Source: Cliona cf. orientalis (Eukaryota; Porifera; Demospongiae; Clionaida; Clionaidae). Taken from it: a stretch of 64,000 nt of DNA. Below are positions 24,109 to 36,600 of this stretch, in pieces; position 1 is the stretch's first letter; each line of letters starts with the position of its first letter. The notes under the pieces are model-generated. The model did not search any database. It was not told the DNA's origin and saw only the letters and a program-made list of their open reading frames with translations. The stretch lies in contig OZ005692.1 in the NCBI GenBank assembly GCA_963930775.1, forward strand, positions 5,442,135 to 5,506,134, written 5' to 3'. The position numbers and the translations under genes were made by a program.

Positions 24109-25541
24109 ATGAATCCAAATCTACCAGCGTTTCTACAGATCAAGGACACAAACAATCCTCAAGGTAAGGGAATGTTCACTAAGGAATTGATTCGTTGTGG
24201 TGAAAAATTCTTCACTGACATTCCTTATGCTTTTGAAATCATTGGAGCCTCTCTAGAGGATCTGAGAATGCTCTGCCACCATTGTCTTGAAATGGTTCCA
24301 TCAGGGTCTGGTGTTGTGTGCAGCTACTGTAAGGTGATTGGTTACTGCAGCAGTGAATGCCGTGGATCAGCTGCTTTGCTTCATGCAAAGGAATTGCAGA
24401 ACTAGAAAAGTTCAGGGAAGCTGGTATCAAACGCACAAAGTTTTGGCCGCCTAAACGTGTACTAACAGTTGCACGTGCCATAAATAAAAGAATTATCCGA
24501 AAAGATAGCCGAGATGATGCTTGGATATAAGTCATCTTGCTCGCCATAGTGTATCGCCTCTCAAGGAATCATTATTTCCTTTAGTTCAATCATGTGTGCG
24601 TCTATTGGTGCCAAAATCTGTCAGTGATAATGAGATCTATCAAATGTTCTGTGTTGAAGTTCATAATGGAGCTAATATGCATATCTCCAGCACTAGAGAA
24701 GCAGCTGGCTTTTACTTCGAGTATTCTATAGTAAATCATATGTGCCGACCAAACTGTGAATTCAAAAATGAGAAATGTATTGCTGCTCTGTATGCCCTGC
24801 AAGATATTGAGCCTGGAAGCCAGCTGGGCATCTCGTATCTGCAGTCTTATACCAGTATCAGTTTGAGAGAAATATGACGAGAAGGCCTTGAAATCACTCT
24901 TTGGCTTTGATTGTAATTGTGTTGTTTGCATGGAGGAGAAAGTAGTTGGATCACACTACTGGCTTTTGGATCAGCAGAAGAGATCACTTATTGCACCATG
25001 GTCACGTGACAAAGCCAATGTTGTGATGAAGAATGGATGGGAAGTAGTCCAAGAGTGTATGGATACGTACTCATACACGGAACCACAAAAAGCTATTGAC
25101 ATGCTAGAATTAATGCTGAAAATCCAAAAACCTGTTCTCGATCCGTCTAATGTAATACTCATCATAACAAAGTTTGGACTCCTAAAAAACTATTCTCTGC
25201 TCTCTAAGCACAAGAAAGCACTTAGTTATCTTAATTCAATTGGGACTATTGGAATGAAAACCCTATGTCAGTACGGCACTACTAGGGAGATAGTAGAAAT
25301 TGGCAATATTGTGCTTGGAAGCTGTGTTGAGCTAGGATTATGGGATAAAGCGACTAAACTATTCGAATTAATGTTGCACATCTCTCCAAAAGCACTATCT
25401 TCACTTGTGTCTCCAATTAGAATAACGAAAGGGAACAGGAAAGAAAACATGTCAAGGCATGAAACAGGAGAAATCAGCTTACAAAATTTGTTGGTGTACA
25501 TTATGGAAATATGTGACTACATAATATGCCTAGGCCTGTAA
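24109..25541 (+). pseudogene. SMYD-like SET/MYND protein, intronless, three frameshifts
   Basis: The start MNPNLPAFLQIKD is followed by the split SET N-part (GKGMFTKELIRCGEKFF) and a MYND finger: CHHC, CSYC, CSSEC and H. The last MYND Cys is lost at about 24395, where one base is missing after HAKE. The next frame gives AELEKFREAGIKRTKFW, then RVLTVARAINK. A second shift at about 24523 (one base short) leads to DISHLARHSVSPLK. The SET core then shows NHMCRPNC, IEPGSQLGISYL and, after a third shift at about 24867, GFDCNCVVCM (the post-SET cysteines) and a TPR-like helical end. AATAAA follows at 25547. Known: SMYD proteins are lysine methyltransferases. Without introns and with three frame breaks this is probably a decayed retrocopy, though sequencing indels are possible. 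Confidence 0.8.
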
Positions 25542-25546
25542 GGAAT

Positions 25547-25552
25547 AATAAA
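25547..25552 (+). terminator. Polyadenylation signal of the SMYD-like gene
   Basis: AATAAA begins six bases after the stop codon. Confidence 0.45.
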
Positions 25553-26105
25553 CTAACTAAATATAGTAACTTATTGTATGTCCACTATAGTAGTAAGTGG
25601 TCTCCACTACTAAGAATTGATTACTCTTATTCACACTTAGCCAACTATATTATTCCTAATGCATGTGGCTGATACATACAATAGTCAATGAGTCATCAAA
25701 TCTCATGGTCTATACGCTATGCACTGTGTGCACACTTCCTAATAATTGCATGCATGCCTAGTTATACTGGTTACATTAATTTTGAAGGTGGTTAATGTAT
25801 ACAGCAGACATTTCAAAATCTTTGGATACAATATAATTATTATGCAAGCTTCATCTACACGCCTGAAGTTTGCACACTATTTTGAATCAGCTGTCCATAC
25901 AAAGAACACCACAAAGCATGTTATCCATGAACTGCTGAGGTGGAAAAGGCTAATGAAATTAGTTCATTCCTGGAATATCCATATAATTATTTTATTCATT
26001 GCTCTTAATATTGATCAAAAGCACTGTGTAACAATTGTTCTGGAAGTGAGATATATATTATATTATATTGTTCTATGTTAAAACTCAATTTTACAAGTTA
26101 TTGCA
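25553..26105. other. No gene seen
   Basis: AT-rich sequence between the SMYD-like copy and the receptor pseudogene. An open frame at 25746-26081 lacks any recognisable feature. Confidence 0.35.
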
Positions 26106-26178
26106 GCTTGAGCTATGAGTGTCAAGTCTATGGATGTACTTGATTGCTGTGCCTGGGAAACAAATCCTTCCATGTTTT

Positions 26179-28125
26179 GGCTATATCTTCATGTAAGAAT
26201 CATAAAGTATGAATATCATTAAGTATATTATTGCAGTTGCATATGGTTGCCTAAAGTTGCCAGAGTCTCCACCCAGTTGTTGCTGAGTTGCCAGCAGTTG
26301 CCCGTTGTAGCCCAGGGTTGCCAGAGTCTCCACTGACACTCCTATTTGTTGCTGAGTTGCCAGCAGTTGCCCGTTGTAGCCCAGGGTTGCCAGAGTCTCC
26401 ACCATCCCCTCCCAGTTGTTGCTGAGTTGCCAGCAGTTGCCCGTTGTAGCCCAGGGTTGCCAGAGTCTCCACTGTCACTCCTATTTGTTGCTGAGTTGCC
26501 AGCAGTTGCCCGTTGTAGCCCAGTGTTGCCAGAGTCTCAACCATCCCCTCCCAGTTGTTGCTGAGTTGCCAGCAGTTGCCCGTTGAAGCCCAGTGTTGCC
26601 AGAGTTTCCACCATCCCCTCACAAGAGTTGCTGAGTTGCCAGCAGTTGCCCGTTGTAGCCCTGGGTTGCCAGAGTCTCCACCACCCCCTCCCAGTTGTTG
26701 CTGAGTTTCCAGCAGTTGCCTGTTGTAGCCCAGTGTTGCCAGAGTCTGTGACCATCCCCTCCCAGTTGTTGCTGAGTTGCCAGCAGTTGCCCGTTGTAGC
26801 CCAGAGTTGCCAGAGTCTCCACCATCCCCTCAGAGAGTTGCTGAGTTGCTAGCAGTTGCCTGTTGTAGCCCAGGATTGCCACAGTCTCCACTGTTCCTCC
26901 CAGTTGTTGCTGAGTTGCCAGCAGTTGCCCGTTGTAGCCCAGAGTTGCCAGAGTCTCCACCATCCCCTCAGAGAGTTGCTGAGTTGCTAGCAGTTGCCTG
27001 TTGTAGCCCAGGATTGCCACAGTCTCCACTGTTCCTCCCAGTTGTTGCTGAGTTGCCAGCAGTTGCCCGTTGTAGCCCAGTGTTGCCAGAGTCTCCACTG
27101 TCCCTCCCATACAGTTTTTGCTTAGTTACCAGCAGTTGTCTGTTGTAGCCCAGTGTTGCCAGAGTCTCCACTATCCGCTCACAGGAGTTGCTGAGTTGCC
27201 AGTAGCTGCCTGTTGTAGCTCAGTGTTGCCAACCTGGAGACTGTGGCAACACTGGGCTACAATGGGCAACTGCTGGCAACTCAGCAACAACTGGGAGGGG
27301 ATGGTGGAGACTCTGGCAACACTGGGCTACAACAGGCAACTGCTGGCAACTCAGCAACTCCTGTGAGGGGATGGTGGAGACTCTGGCAACCCTGGGCTAC
27401 AACGGGCAACTGCTGGCAACTCAGCAACAACTGGGAGGGGATAGTGGAAACTCAGGCAGCCCTGGGCTACAACGGGCAACTGCTGGCAACTCAGCAACTC
27501 CTGTGAGGGGATGGTGGAGACTCTGGCAACACTGGGCTACAACGGGCAACTGCTGGCAACTCAGCAAAAAATAGGAGTGACAGTGGAGACTCTGGCAACC
27601 CTGAGCTACAACGGGCAACTGCTAGCAACTCAGCAACAACTGGGAGGGGATGGTGGAGACTCTGGCAACCCTGGGCTACAACGGGCAACTGCTGGCAACT
27701 CAGCAACTCCTGTGAGGGGATGGTGGAGACTCTGGCAACCCTGGGCTACAACGGGCAACTGCTGGCAACTCAGCAACTCCTGTGAGGGGATGGTGGAGAA
27801 TCTGGCAACCCTGGGCTACAACAGGCAACTGCTGGCAACTCAGCAACAAATAGGAGTGACAGTGGAGACTCTGGCAACCCTGGGCTACAACGGGCAACTG
27901 CTGGCAACTCAGCAACAACTGGGAGGGGATGGTGGAGACTCTGGCAACCCTGGGCTACAACGGGCAACTGCTAGCAACTCAGCAACAACTGGGAGGGGAT
28001 GGTGGAGACTCTGGCAACACTGGGCTACAACGGGCAACTACTGGCAACTTTAGGCAACCATATGCAACTACAATAATATACTTAATGATATTCATGCTTT
28101 ATGATTCTTACATGAAGGTATAGCC
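26179..28125. mobile_element. Giant fold-back element 2 (70-bp repeats in inverted arms)
   Basis: A 1,947-bp palindrome flanked by an exact 8-bp duplication, CATGTTTT (26171-26178 and 28126-28133). Ends are GGCTATATCTTCATGTAAGA and its near reverse complement. Unique subterminal arms (AATATCATTAAGTATATTAT) lead into 70-bp tandem units containing GTTGCTGAGTTGCCAGCAGT and GCCAGAGTCTCCAC: about 14 units in the left arm and 11-12 in the right. The arms meet at about 27232 with almost no spacer. No transposase gene. The build (long inverted ends made of tandem repeats) resembles Drosophila Foldback and Galileo elements (known), but the sequence is unrelated by eye. Confidence 0.88.
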
Positions 28126-28840
28126 CATGTTTTGTAAAGCTGGGGATTCAAATAAACAAGAATCAGTTGATAAAGTACTCCATCAATAATTTTGATGATG
28201 ATCAAGCAGTGAGATCATTGCTCCTGGCATCAGAGAGAAACAGCCAGTATTGAGCAAACCACACTTTATACGACTGTATGGTATGAGGACAAGATGTCTA
28301 AGAAGGAGAGTGAAAATAGTGGTTAAGATAAACCCAGTAGGAAGAATGACAGGTAAGGAGATGAGCCATCTATTCAGTTGATCATTCCCACCAGTGTAGC
28401 ATTTCTTAAAGACAACACAAGACCAGGTGGTGGATATTAAGAGGATGACAAGTGAAGGTAACCAAGCCAATACTACATAGGATATCATAGCAATGGTTAA
28501 TCTTGCTGAACAATTAAAAGCGGCTCGAACATTTTGGCCAGGGCAGAAGTCTGTGCATCCTATATAAGCGTTCATCATTTAAAACGGCACTTTCAGTTGC
28601 AAAAATTGTCCCAACACCAACAGCAAAAGCTACACATCCACATGTAGTCTTATGGTTTACATACTTCTTTTTATCAGTGATAATCACAAGCTGGCAAAGG
28701 ACAATACTTGCATATGCTATCAATCTGAAACTTAAAGTCAACGGTCAAGATGATTGATATCTTGCACTCAGGATAGGAGAGCAACTACGGTGCCGCAGAG
28801 CTGATGGATAATAAATGAAAAATACTATGCTAAGTAATGT

Positions 28841-29416
28841 AGTTTGTTATAGAGGCATAGGAAGATGGTTTGGTAAAGGGGAACTCTATAGATCTATAGG
28901 CAAGGGCAGTATGATCAGTGTATAGAAATTGAGCCTTCTGAAATTGATAATTAACCATCGCAATTTTTTTCAGATAACAGTGGTAGCCCAGGTAACTTGA
29001 ATCTAAAATATGGAGGCCTAACTCCTAACAGCTGATTTTATAAAAAATATTAAAGTAAAGTTATTCACATAGACTTTATATTGTGGGTGGCAAAATTTGA
29101 CACCCGCCATACATACTGAATCAGATGCTAAAAGACCAAACTTTGAGAAATTTAAAAAAATCAACTGTCAACTTTTAGCTTTTTACAATTGAGATCTGAG
29201 TTGTTTGAACTACCCTGAATGCTCCTAAAAATTTGACAAAACCTAAAAAGCATAATAATAAATTTAACCCTATTGATGACATCATTTGAATAACCTCTAT
29301 AGTTAAAAATCACAACTTTAATATACGTGAAAGGTAAACTGCAAAATTAATTCATCTGTTTGCTACCCTTAGCCGAGCTCGAGGCTAAGTGGATTGGCAG
29401 CTGATCTCAAACTGAT
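28841..29416. other. Inverted block between receptor gene fragments
   Basis: AT-rich sequence inside the inferred inversion. It should be the original 5' flank of the broken receptor gene, now in reversed orientation. No other gene was seen. Confidence 0.45.
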
Positions 29417-29799
29417 ATGGATCTGACAGCTATTGACTCTTGGCCCAGCAAAATTTAAAGTGAGAATTTAAGTGATGTACTCGAGCAGCCACCTTACACA
29501 GAAGCAACTATCATCATACTGTTAATCATTTCTATCTTTCTCCTTGCTGCTCCAACTCTCCTCATCAATGCAACTCTGTCGGTTGCATTTTTCAAGCCTG
29601 GACAGCTCAAGAAACCTCTGGGGATTCTCCATGCTTTACTCCTTGTTGAGATTCTTCTTAACACATAGGCGTAGGAACCATGGGGGCTCCGGGGGCTGGT
29701 GCCCCCCTATGTTTTCTGATAGTTACATAGCTGTGGTCAATCTTGACATTATGGTCACTGGACATGATAATCTAGCTACTTGTGTTTTGACGATAATAT

Positions 29800-30020
29800 A
29801 ACCGTATAGCCGGAAAATTTGGCGGGGAATTAAATTTGGCGGTTTGGCGGTCTATATTATAATCGCCAAATTAAAATCCGCCAAAATTTCCTACTCGCAT
29901 ATATACGTATGGCGATCCCATACCGAACCGCCAAATTTAAATCCACTAATATTCTTGCAATAGCGATTTTGGGCTCAACCGCCAAATTTAATGCCCGCCA
30001 ATATTTCCGGCTATACGGTA
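29800..30020. mobile_element. MITE, ACCGTATAGCCGGAAA family
   Basis: Ends are ACCGTATAGCCGGAAAATTT and its inverse ATATTTCCGGCTATACGGTA. Inner GGCGG and CCGCC blocks (TTTGGCGG/CCGCCAAATTT) pair along the length. The ends are related to the other TACCGTA-ended MITEs. Confidence 0.75.
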
Positions 30021-30699
30021 TTATTGAAACCTCACTCATAATATTATCAAGAATGCTGACTTGAACATAAGTATACCATTGCCTTTATCATTAACTATTG
30101 GAAAGGCGATGTAAAAAATCAATGAGATGGTTATATAAAATCAACATCTCAAATTTACTTCTAGTTGCAAGGCTAGCATGCAAGTTGACGTTAACTTTTA
30201 ACCCAAGTGGATATTAGAAAAGGCCTTAAGCAGACGTCGAAGAGCACAATGTCATAATAATTATTATAGCTACTCCTTAAAATCAATTATAGCATAAGCA
30301 TCACAAGTTTAAATGTCCCACAATAATAAGGCCCTGGCCTGTTAGGAGGAATTATGTTTCTGCTTCCCCGCCTGCATGACATAATACCAATATTGACATC
30401 TGCCCTACATTTTGTGCATGAAACAGGTATGTCATTAACAAGGGCCTAGTAGGCTGTATCAGGAAACTTCGAGGGAGAAAATTTTCGCGGATCGGTATAT
30501 AGGAAGGGAGCATTTCACGGAGAAACCTTTGGTGGAATGTTAATTTAACTGGGTGCGATATGCCAAAAAGTTCATGGAGTAAAAATTTCACGGGTGGCTA
30601 TAAAATCGTGAAATTAGCGAAGGATTCTCCTCAAAGTTTCCTTCTATAGTATGGTAATTCATGTAACGTAATTTCATAATTATTATTGCACACAACTAG
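30021..30699. other. No gene; small inverted repeat at about 30462-30642
   Basis: GGAAACTTCGAGG and CCTCAAAGTTTCC bound a roughly 180-bp block rich in TTTCACGG/CGTGAAAT, a probable MITE. This is the 3' flank of the channel gene. Confidence 0.45.
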
Positions 30700-33600
30700 C
30701 TAAGGCATGTGCACAGTCTCAGACTGGCGTTCAGAGTACAATTCGTGGATCATCCTTGACTGTTCATTTAGCTTCTCCATTATAGTAGTCCTATGCAATG
30801 ATAAAGACTGTTACACTGAGGCTAGCTAGTGGTTAGCTAAGTACACAATGCATGCTGCAGTACATACCTCACTTCATCAATAGTTTCATCTTGTCTCTTT
30901 ATTGCTCGCTCTATTCTCTCAAGTTTTCTATTGACTTCATTTATTGGTGGGATCTCCCACCTTTCCAGGACATCTGTAGATCATCAATATTACACATAGA
31001 ATCGATAGTAATTCGATTCCTCACCTTGAGGATTCTTTATTACTTCACAGCTTCTATAGAAAAACTTTCTGAAATCCTATTACATGTATCACAAAAGATA
31101 AGCACATTAGTAAACCATTAACCAGTTTATAATCCAAACTTGTTGGACACAAGCTTGTGGATGTAGTGCTTACCCTTGCCAGTAAGGAGTTGTGTTCCAC
31201 CCTTGCAACAATCAGAGCCCTATTGATAGCAAGAGACCTCTGTGCATCTTGCTGGACACTTCCATAGGTGTCTGACATTTGAGCAATCAGCAGATTGAGG
31301 AGAACAACTATCACCAAAAATAGGAATATAGCATAGATTATGACTCCAAACCACCTGCATTCAAAGAAATAGGACTCTGCATGGGCAACTGTGAGATACA
31401 CAGTGCAGCACGAGATATTTATGATTATGAAGGTATAAGCCAAGAAATACTAGAGTTATAAATCTGCAGTAATGCTTTATGCATGCGCACCTAGGTTGGT
31501 AGGCTAGCGTGATTAGTCTTGCATGCCCAGACCCCACCTCAAAAGAGGAAAAGGGTCTGGCAGACTTGGCCGAAACATGCTGAGGAATTTTCATGTGCCA
31601 ATCAGATCACAGCTCTAGATCAGTGCTAGTACTGTCATGAGTATTACTATGACTAGTTTACTACATACAGGAATGTAACATCTATGTGCATTGCAACACA
31701 ATGCCATGGGTGGTGCTTTGGGCAAGCATCAGCCGCCAATGCACTTTACTACGTACAGACAAAAAATGATATGCAAAGCAGGTCGATTAGTTGTCTCACA
31801 CTAAATTAAAGCCACTTGGCAATTATCGTCACTGAAGCTTTGTCATAATGTTATTGTTTGGTAAACATGAAGTCGTGTGAATATTATTGTATGCTTTAAG
31901 AGCATACAAAAGTCATGTAGCTGGCAAACTTACTGAAATCCATTTGGCCCAAAATACTGGTCAACAATGATAGCACCTTCAATCATCACTCTTATTCCAG
32001 TGAACCACACCAAATAAATTTCACTGCATGCATGTAAATTTAAAACATAGATACTATATTGTGATAATAACTTATATGGGAACATACGATGTCTCAAAGG
32101 GATAAATGTTGAGACTTGTATTCACTGCTGCTTCAGATGCAACCATAGATCCATTCTCACCAGTGGTAAAATTGCAGTCCACACAGCTGCTAGTTCCTTC
32201 TTGATCACGTACTTCACCTCGCAGAGCCAAATAAAATGCACCAGAAAAGGAAAATAGGAAAACAGAAAAAATAGTTCCAAATTGAATCATATCTCGAATT
32301 AAGATTTGAAACAGAATCTGTATATAAGCTCCAGTGGACCTATATATGTATATAGAGAATTATTTTATCATGCAACCATGAGTGGCCATAATTATGAGTA
32401 ATCGTTACTGAACAGTGCATGTAATGCAGCGCCAAAGGAAAGGGGGTGAATATACACACATACGCACCTGAAGACAGCAGCATATTTGAATGCCCTGAGT
32501 CCATTGAAGAGATAACACAGCGATGCAAATAGCCACTGAACATTGAATCCAACAGCACGAAATGGAATGATCAAGAAAGCGAAGACTATAGATGGCAAGT
32601 CCAAATAGTTGTAATAATCCACAAAATAGTATAGCCTGTGACTAACAAATCAATGCACATAATATCAAGTAATGCACAGAAGTGTAGGCCTTGCTCAAAT
32701 TTCATCACGACTATTATTATTATTGTAAGATTTCTTCTCAAGCATTACGGTAACCATGTCATACATATGGAGAACCTTGATCTTGTATACACCACAATAA
32801 CAATGTGTTATAGGGTACTTGTCTGTGTTGATATCTATACCTATCAAGCATTTCAGTATCCTCTTACCATACTTCAACTTACATTCTCATTTGATTAATC
32901 TCCCCCACGGTGTTGTAACAAATGGTCAGAAGTGTAAATGCCTCACACAATCCTCTGAATACATCCACTGGGGTATCATACTGCCTTGAATCAGGCTTAC
33001 GAGCCGCCAATACCAGCGCAACAGTCAAGGATGCCAGGAACGTCAAAAAGTAAGCGAACTGCACACTGCATGGATCATTAAACAAGATTACTCTTATACT
33101 TGCTTCTGTGACATCACTGACATCCATATCGATCTTACAACATAATTGTGCCCATGACATTGTGCCATCATGAGGTTTGTTATACCTCAGCGCATGCGCC
33201 AGGGTTATAGTAGTCATTCTGTGTGCATGTGTGTCTGCCTGTCTGTCTGTTACCGTGCTAGCTGCTGCATACCTCATTCATACATTGAAAGTCAGATTTC
33301 AACGTATGCGCATTATGTGGATTTCATTGAAAATGCTTAGTTCAGAAGTTCTGGTGACATTTGCTGACTACGACGGCCTTCTTCGCTTCTTGACCAGCTC
33401 ACTATGGACAAAAGAGACAGCGATGGCATCTTTTCAAGAAGACTAGTGTGTAGGACTAGCGATAGCAATTTCACTTGACTGACTCATCATTGATCACAGG
33501 CAACGCTACTTAGCTTGTGCACAATAATTATTGATTGATGTGGGTATGGTCTCGCTATACGGTATTTATGAGCAGATGAAGCTACAATCCAGGGTGGCTT

Positions 33601-36600
33601 CCGTTATTCGATAAAAAAATTTAATACAACAATAGTATCATAACATGATAAACTCACAAAAAGATATATCTTGCAAATTTTTTCCATTTTCTTCGAAGAA
33701 GTAACCGAACTACATCATGGTAGACCACATCCTGTATAGCAGCATAAGATCATACAGAAATGTATATCCCATGAGAAATAACACCAAGTCACATTAAATT
33801 TATTGATGCAGTCTAGTAGAGGGAGAGGAAGCCCTTTGTCTAGTATAGTATTAAGGCAATTGTGCGGGCCAGTTCTACTGTATATATGCCTCATACTGAG
33901 GCCCTTCCCAACTTTTCAATGTTACACACTGAAAAGCAGAAGAGCATGGTACCAAAAATCATATGCACAATGTATCAGATAGTGTAACAGTATAGATCGA
34001 GAATAACCATAAGCAAGGTGCAAACTATTGATAGTTCAAACACATGTAGAAACTTCCAACAGTCACTGATACTATTACATCATAACAGATTCAAGATCAA
34101 ATAGCCTTCATGTGCAGTTAACATTAGGTTGTGGCCTGTTCCAGCTCCTCAATGTTACACGCTAAAGGTATGAGGGCACGCTTGGTATCCAAACAGCTGT
34201 TTGGCAATCTGGCTAAACAATAGCAACAAATGAAGCTATCGCCTCTAGAAGCAATAATAAAATTGGTGCATATACACACTACCAAAATATTCACAAATTT
34301 CATCAATAATTCTTATGGAGCACTTTGGAACTAAACAAAAGGTTAATACCATAATTATTATGGAGGGAAATTTCTGTGGGATGCTAACTTTTATCACTTT
34401 CGTAGTTGACTTGGCAGTATAGCTAAAATTTCATTTCAGTTTCTTCTTCAGGACACTTTGTTTGTGGGCACTAAATTATTGCGAAATTATATAGCAATTT
34501 TCAATAAAAATTGCATACGCAAATAATAAAAGTTTCAAATAACAAGTATACATGATCATGCAGATACTGACACAGCTCACTGAGTCATCTATGATTTGAT
34601 GCATATTATCAATACCGTAGGACAGGTTTTAATTGCGTAGTTTAATAATTGCGTTCTAGTCAAGTCAGGCCAAATTGCGAATTCAATAATTGCAATGGAC
34701 GACCCTGTACCGTACTGTAGTATTCGTGCATGTTTATGTTTATAAATCTATTAATTGCAAAACGTAGAAAAACTCGCAATTAGCAATTAATAGATACTCG
34801 CAATTAAAACCCGACCTACGGTATATGACTCGGTATCTACATGGTTATAAATCATAATATAATGGTTATTGCTCGTGCACTCTGAAATTTGACTTAATAT
34901 GTTAACAGTAAATTTGATACAACTTTGTGTGTTGGCAAAAGAAATGGAGCTTAATAGACTGTAATGGACTTATGTTTATCCATAACAATTTGATGCATAA
35001 GCAATCAATCATAGATTATACGAATATAAATCTGTAACATAAGTCAATCACAGTCCATTAAATTTTATCCATCAAAACAAGTAGCTATGTTTAATGTCGC
35101 GATCATGGGATGCTTGAAGTAAGAAGTGTGCAATGGTGATGTTCTCACTCTGCTCGAATATCGCTACCGAACTATTGACAGGTATGACAAATGCTCTGGC
35201 CCGAGGCATTAGGGCCACTCTTCTTTGTGCACATGGCCCTACAGTTCTGACCAATTCTGAGCCTTGCAGTGCGGACTTTCTCAGGCTCTGCCCGCGCGGC
35301 GCTGTCTCGCGTTCATAGCAACTGGGCACATGCAAGATACGCATCCATGCCCTCATGTAATGACACAGACTATATAAGAAAAATGATTGTCTTAAATATT
35401 TATAGTATAAATGGAATGTTAATATTTTGAAAAATCACTAAAATGAGTACCCGCTAAATGCATGCACTATTTCCGATATCTGCTAAAATTTGTACCCACA
35501 AATAATCATAGCCCTAAGGTATTTACAGACGAGAAAAAACGAAGCAGCAAGTTGCACTGAACTCTAAGAATAAGCTGAACCAATGAATTTAATTATAGGC
35601 ACAGGCAGGCAGTTTTTGGATTACTATGTTTGTATACCATAAAAATCGTAATAATTAATGGGCGGAAATTCTATCAGGTAGTGATCTTGAAACTTGTACT
35701 ATTCCCATGAAATTTGTTCCCTTTCCTGCACTAGGTCACACAAACAGGATCTCTAGCACTACAATGTGTATCACAGGCTCCAATCAAGTAGCATAGATCA
35801 CATACATGTATATAGAAAGCCATCTGGTGTGTCACTATAAGGGATGATACACTGTCCTTAGTCAGCAAAATGGATACAAGCCAGGTAGGCGAAACTCTAC
35901 CGAGGTTATCTGATAGTCAGTATCCATAGTATGCCACACAATGTATCTGATAATCTCCTCAGTGAGTAGTTATTTATCTGTAACTTTACACAAACACTGT
36001 GCCAATTAATGAATAGCCATTCTTCAAATTATAATATCGTGTGTAGGAAATATTTCCTTACTACACTTTCAGTGATGGTAATCAACAAAATAGGATGATT
36101 CCTACAAATTTAATAATAAGATGTGTTGTAGTTATAAATCAAACATAATTATACACGTACTACAAATCAGGTAGCTAAGCAACAAAGATTCTACTGGCAC
36201 AGTAAGATACATTATTTTGTATCATGGTTTTAACAGCTCCATAGAAAGGTGCTGAATCACTATTCATGTAACACTATATCAGTTAGCCCAAATACAGTGG
36301 ACACGCCTCAATGGCAGACACCTCCCGTGGATAATATAACAATTTTGAACCTCACATAAACAGTTTGCCACACACCATTAAATCAGTAGCTCTCAGCAAT
36401 CAGCAGTTAATTGCTCATCGATAAAATTAATATCTTATCACTGAAATCGTTTTCATCGCCCATAATTCAATTTGAAAGGGATATTATAAACTACTAATCC
36501 CTGAGCTAAGAATAATATCTCACTATAAAGGATGAATCTAATCATCTACTAAGAGAAAGATTGCTACGGCACAACTATACATAACATCATAGGCCATGCT

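Larger units (their letters stand above)
26106..29665 (-). pseudogene. Broken seven-helix receptor gene (paralogue of the gene at 46.4 kb)
   Basis: Pieces matching the intact receptor at 46435-47448: 3' end at about 26106-26178 (-); main part 28126-28840 (-), including YYPSALRH, FRLIAYASIVLCQLVII and STTWSCVVFKK; and the 5' end at 29417-29662 on the plus strand (EQPPYTEATIIILLIISIFL, then GILHALLLVEILLN). Breaks seen: a 1.95-kb fold-back element inserted at 26179-28125; an inversion of about 820 bp (roughly 28841-29664) that flips the 5' part; in-frame stops in the 5' part and near 28750; several frame changes. Flipping the inverted block back places LLN next to TLLSIVFFIYYP, in register with the intact copy. 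A GCGTAGGAACC-type repeat sits at the right breakpoint. It cannot encode a full receptor. Confidence 0.85.

Noticed and set aside
26181-28123. Leu/Gln- and Ser/Pro-rich open frames, and a CRISPR-like look
   Set aside because: The 70-bp repeat has no unique spacers, the arms are mirror images and the setting is animal DNA. It is a transposon array, not CRISPR and not coding.
31355-31449. Extra hydrophobic segment (FLAYTFIIINISCCTVYLTV) before S6 of the TRP-like channel
   Set aside because: It is open in frame with S6, but its acceptor at 31449 does not fit the phase of the preceding exon. An acceptor at 31354 does, and places the pore loop directly before S6.
33177-33446. Hydrophobic plus-strand frame between channel exons
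   Set aside because: It lies in intron 7 of the channel gene, antisense, with CA/TG-rich low-complexity residues and no splice support.
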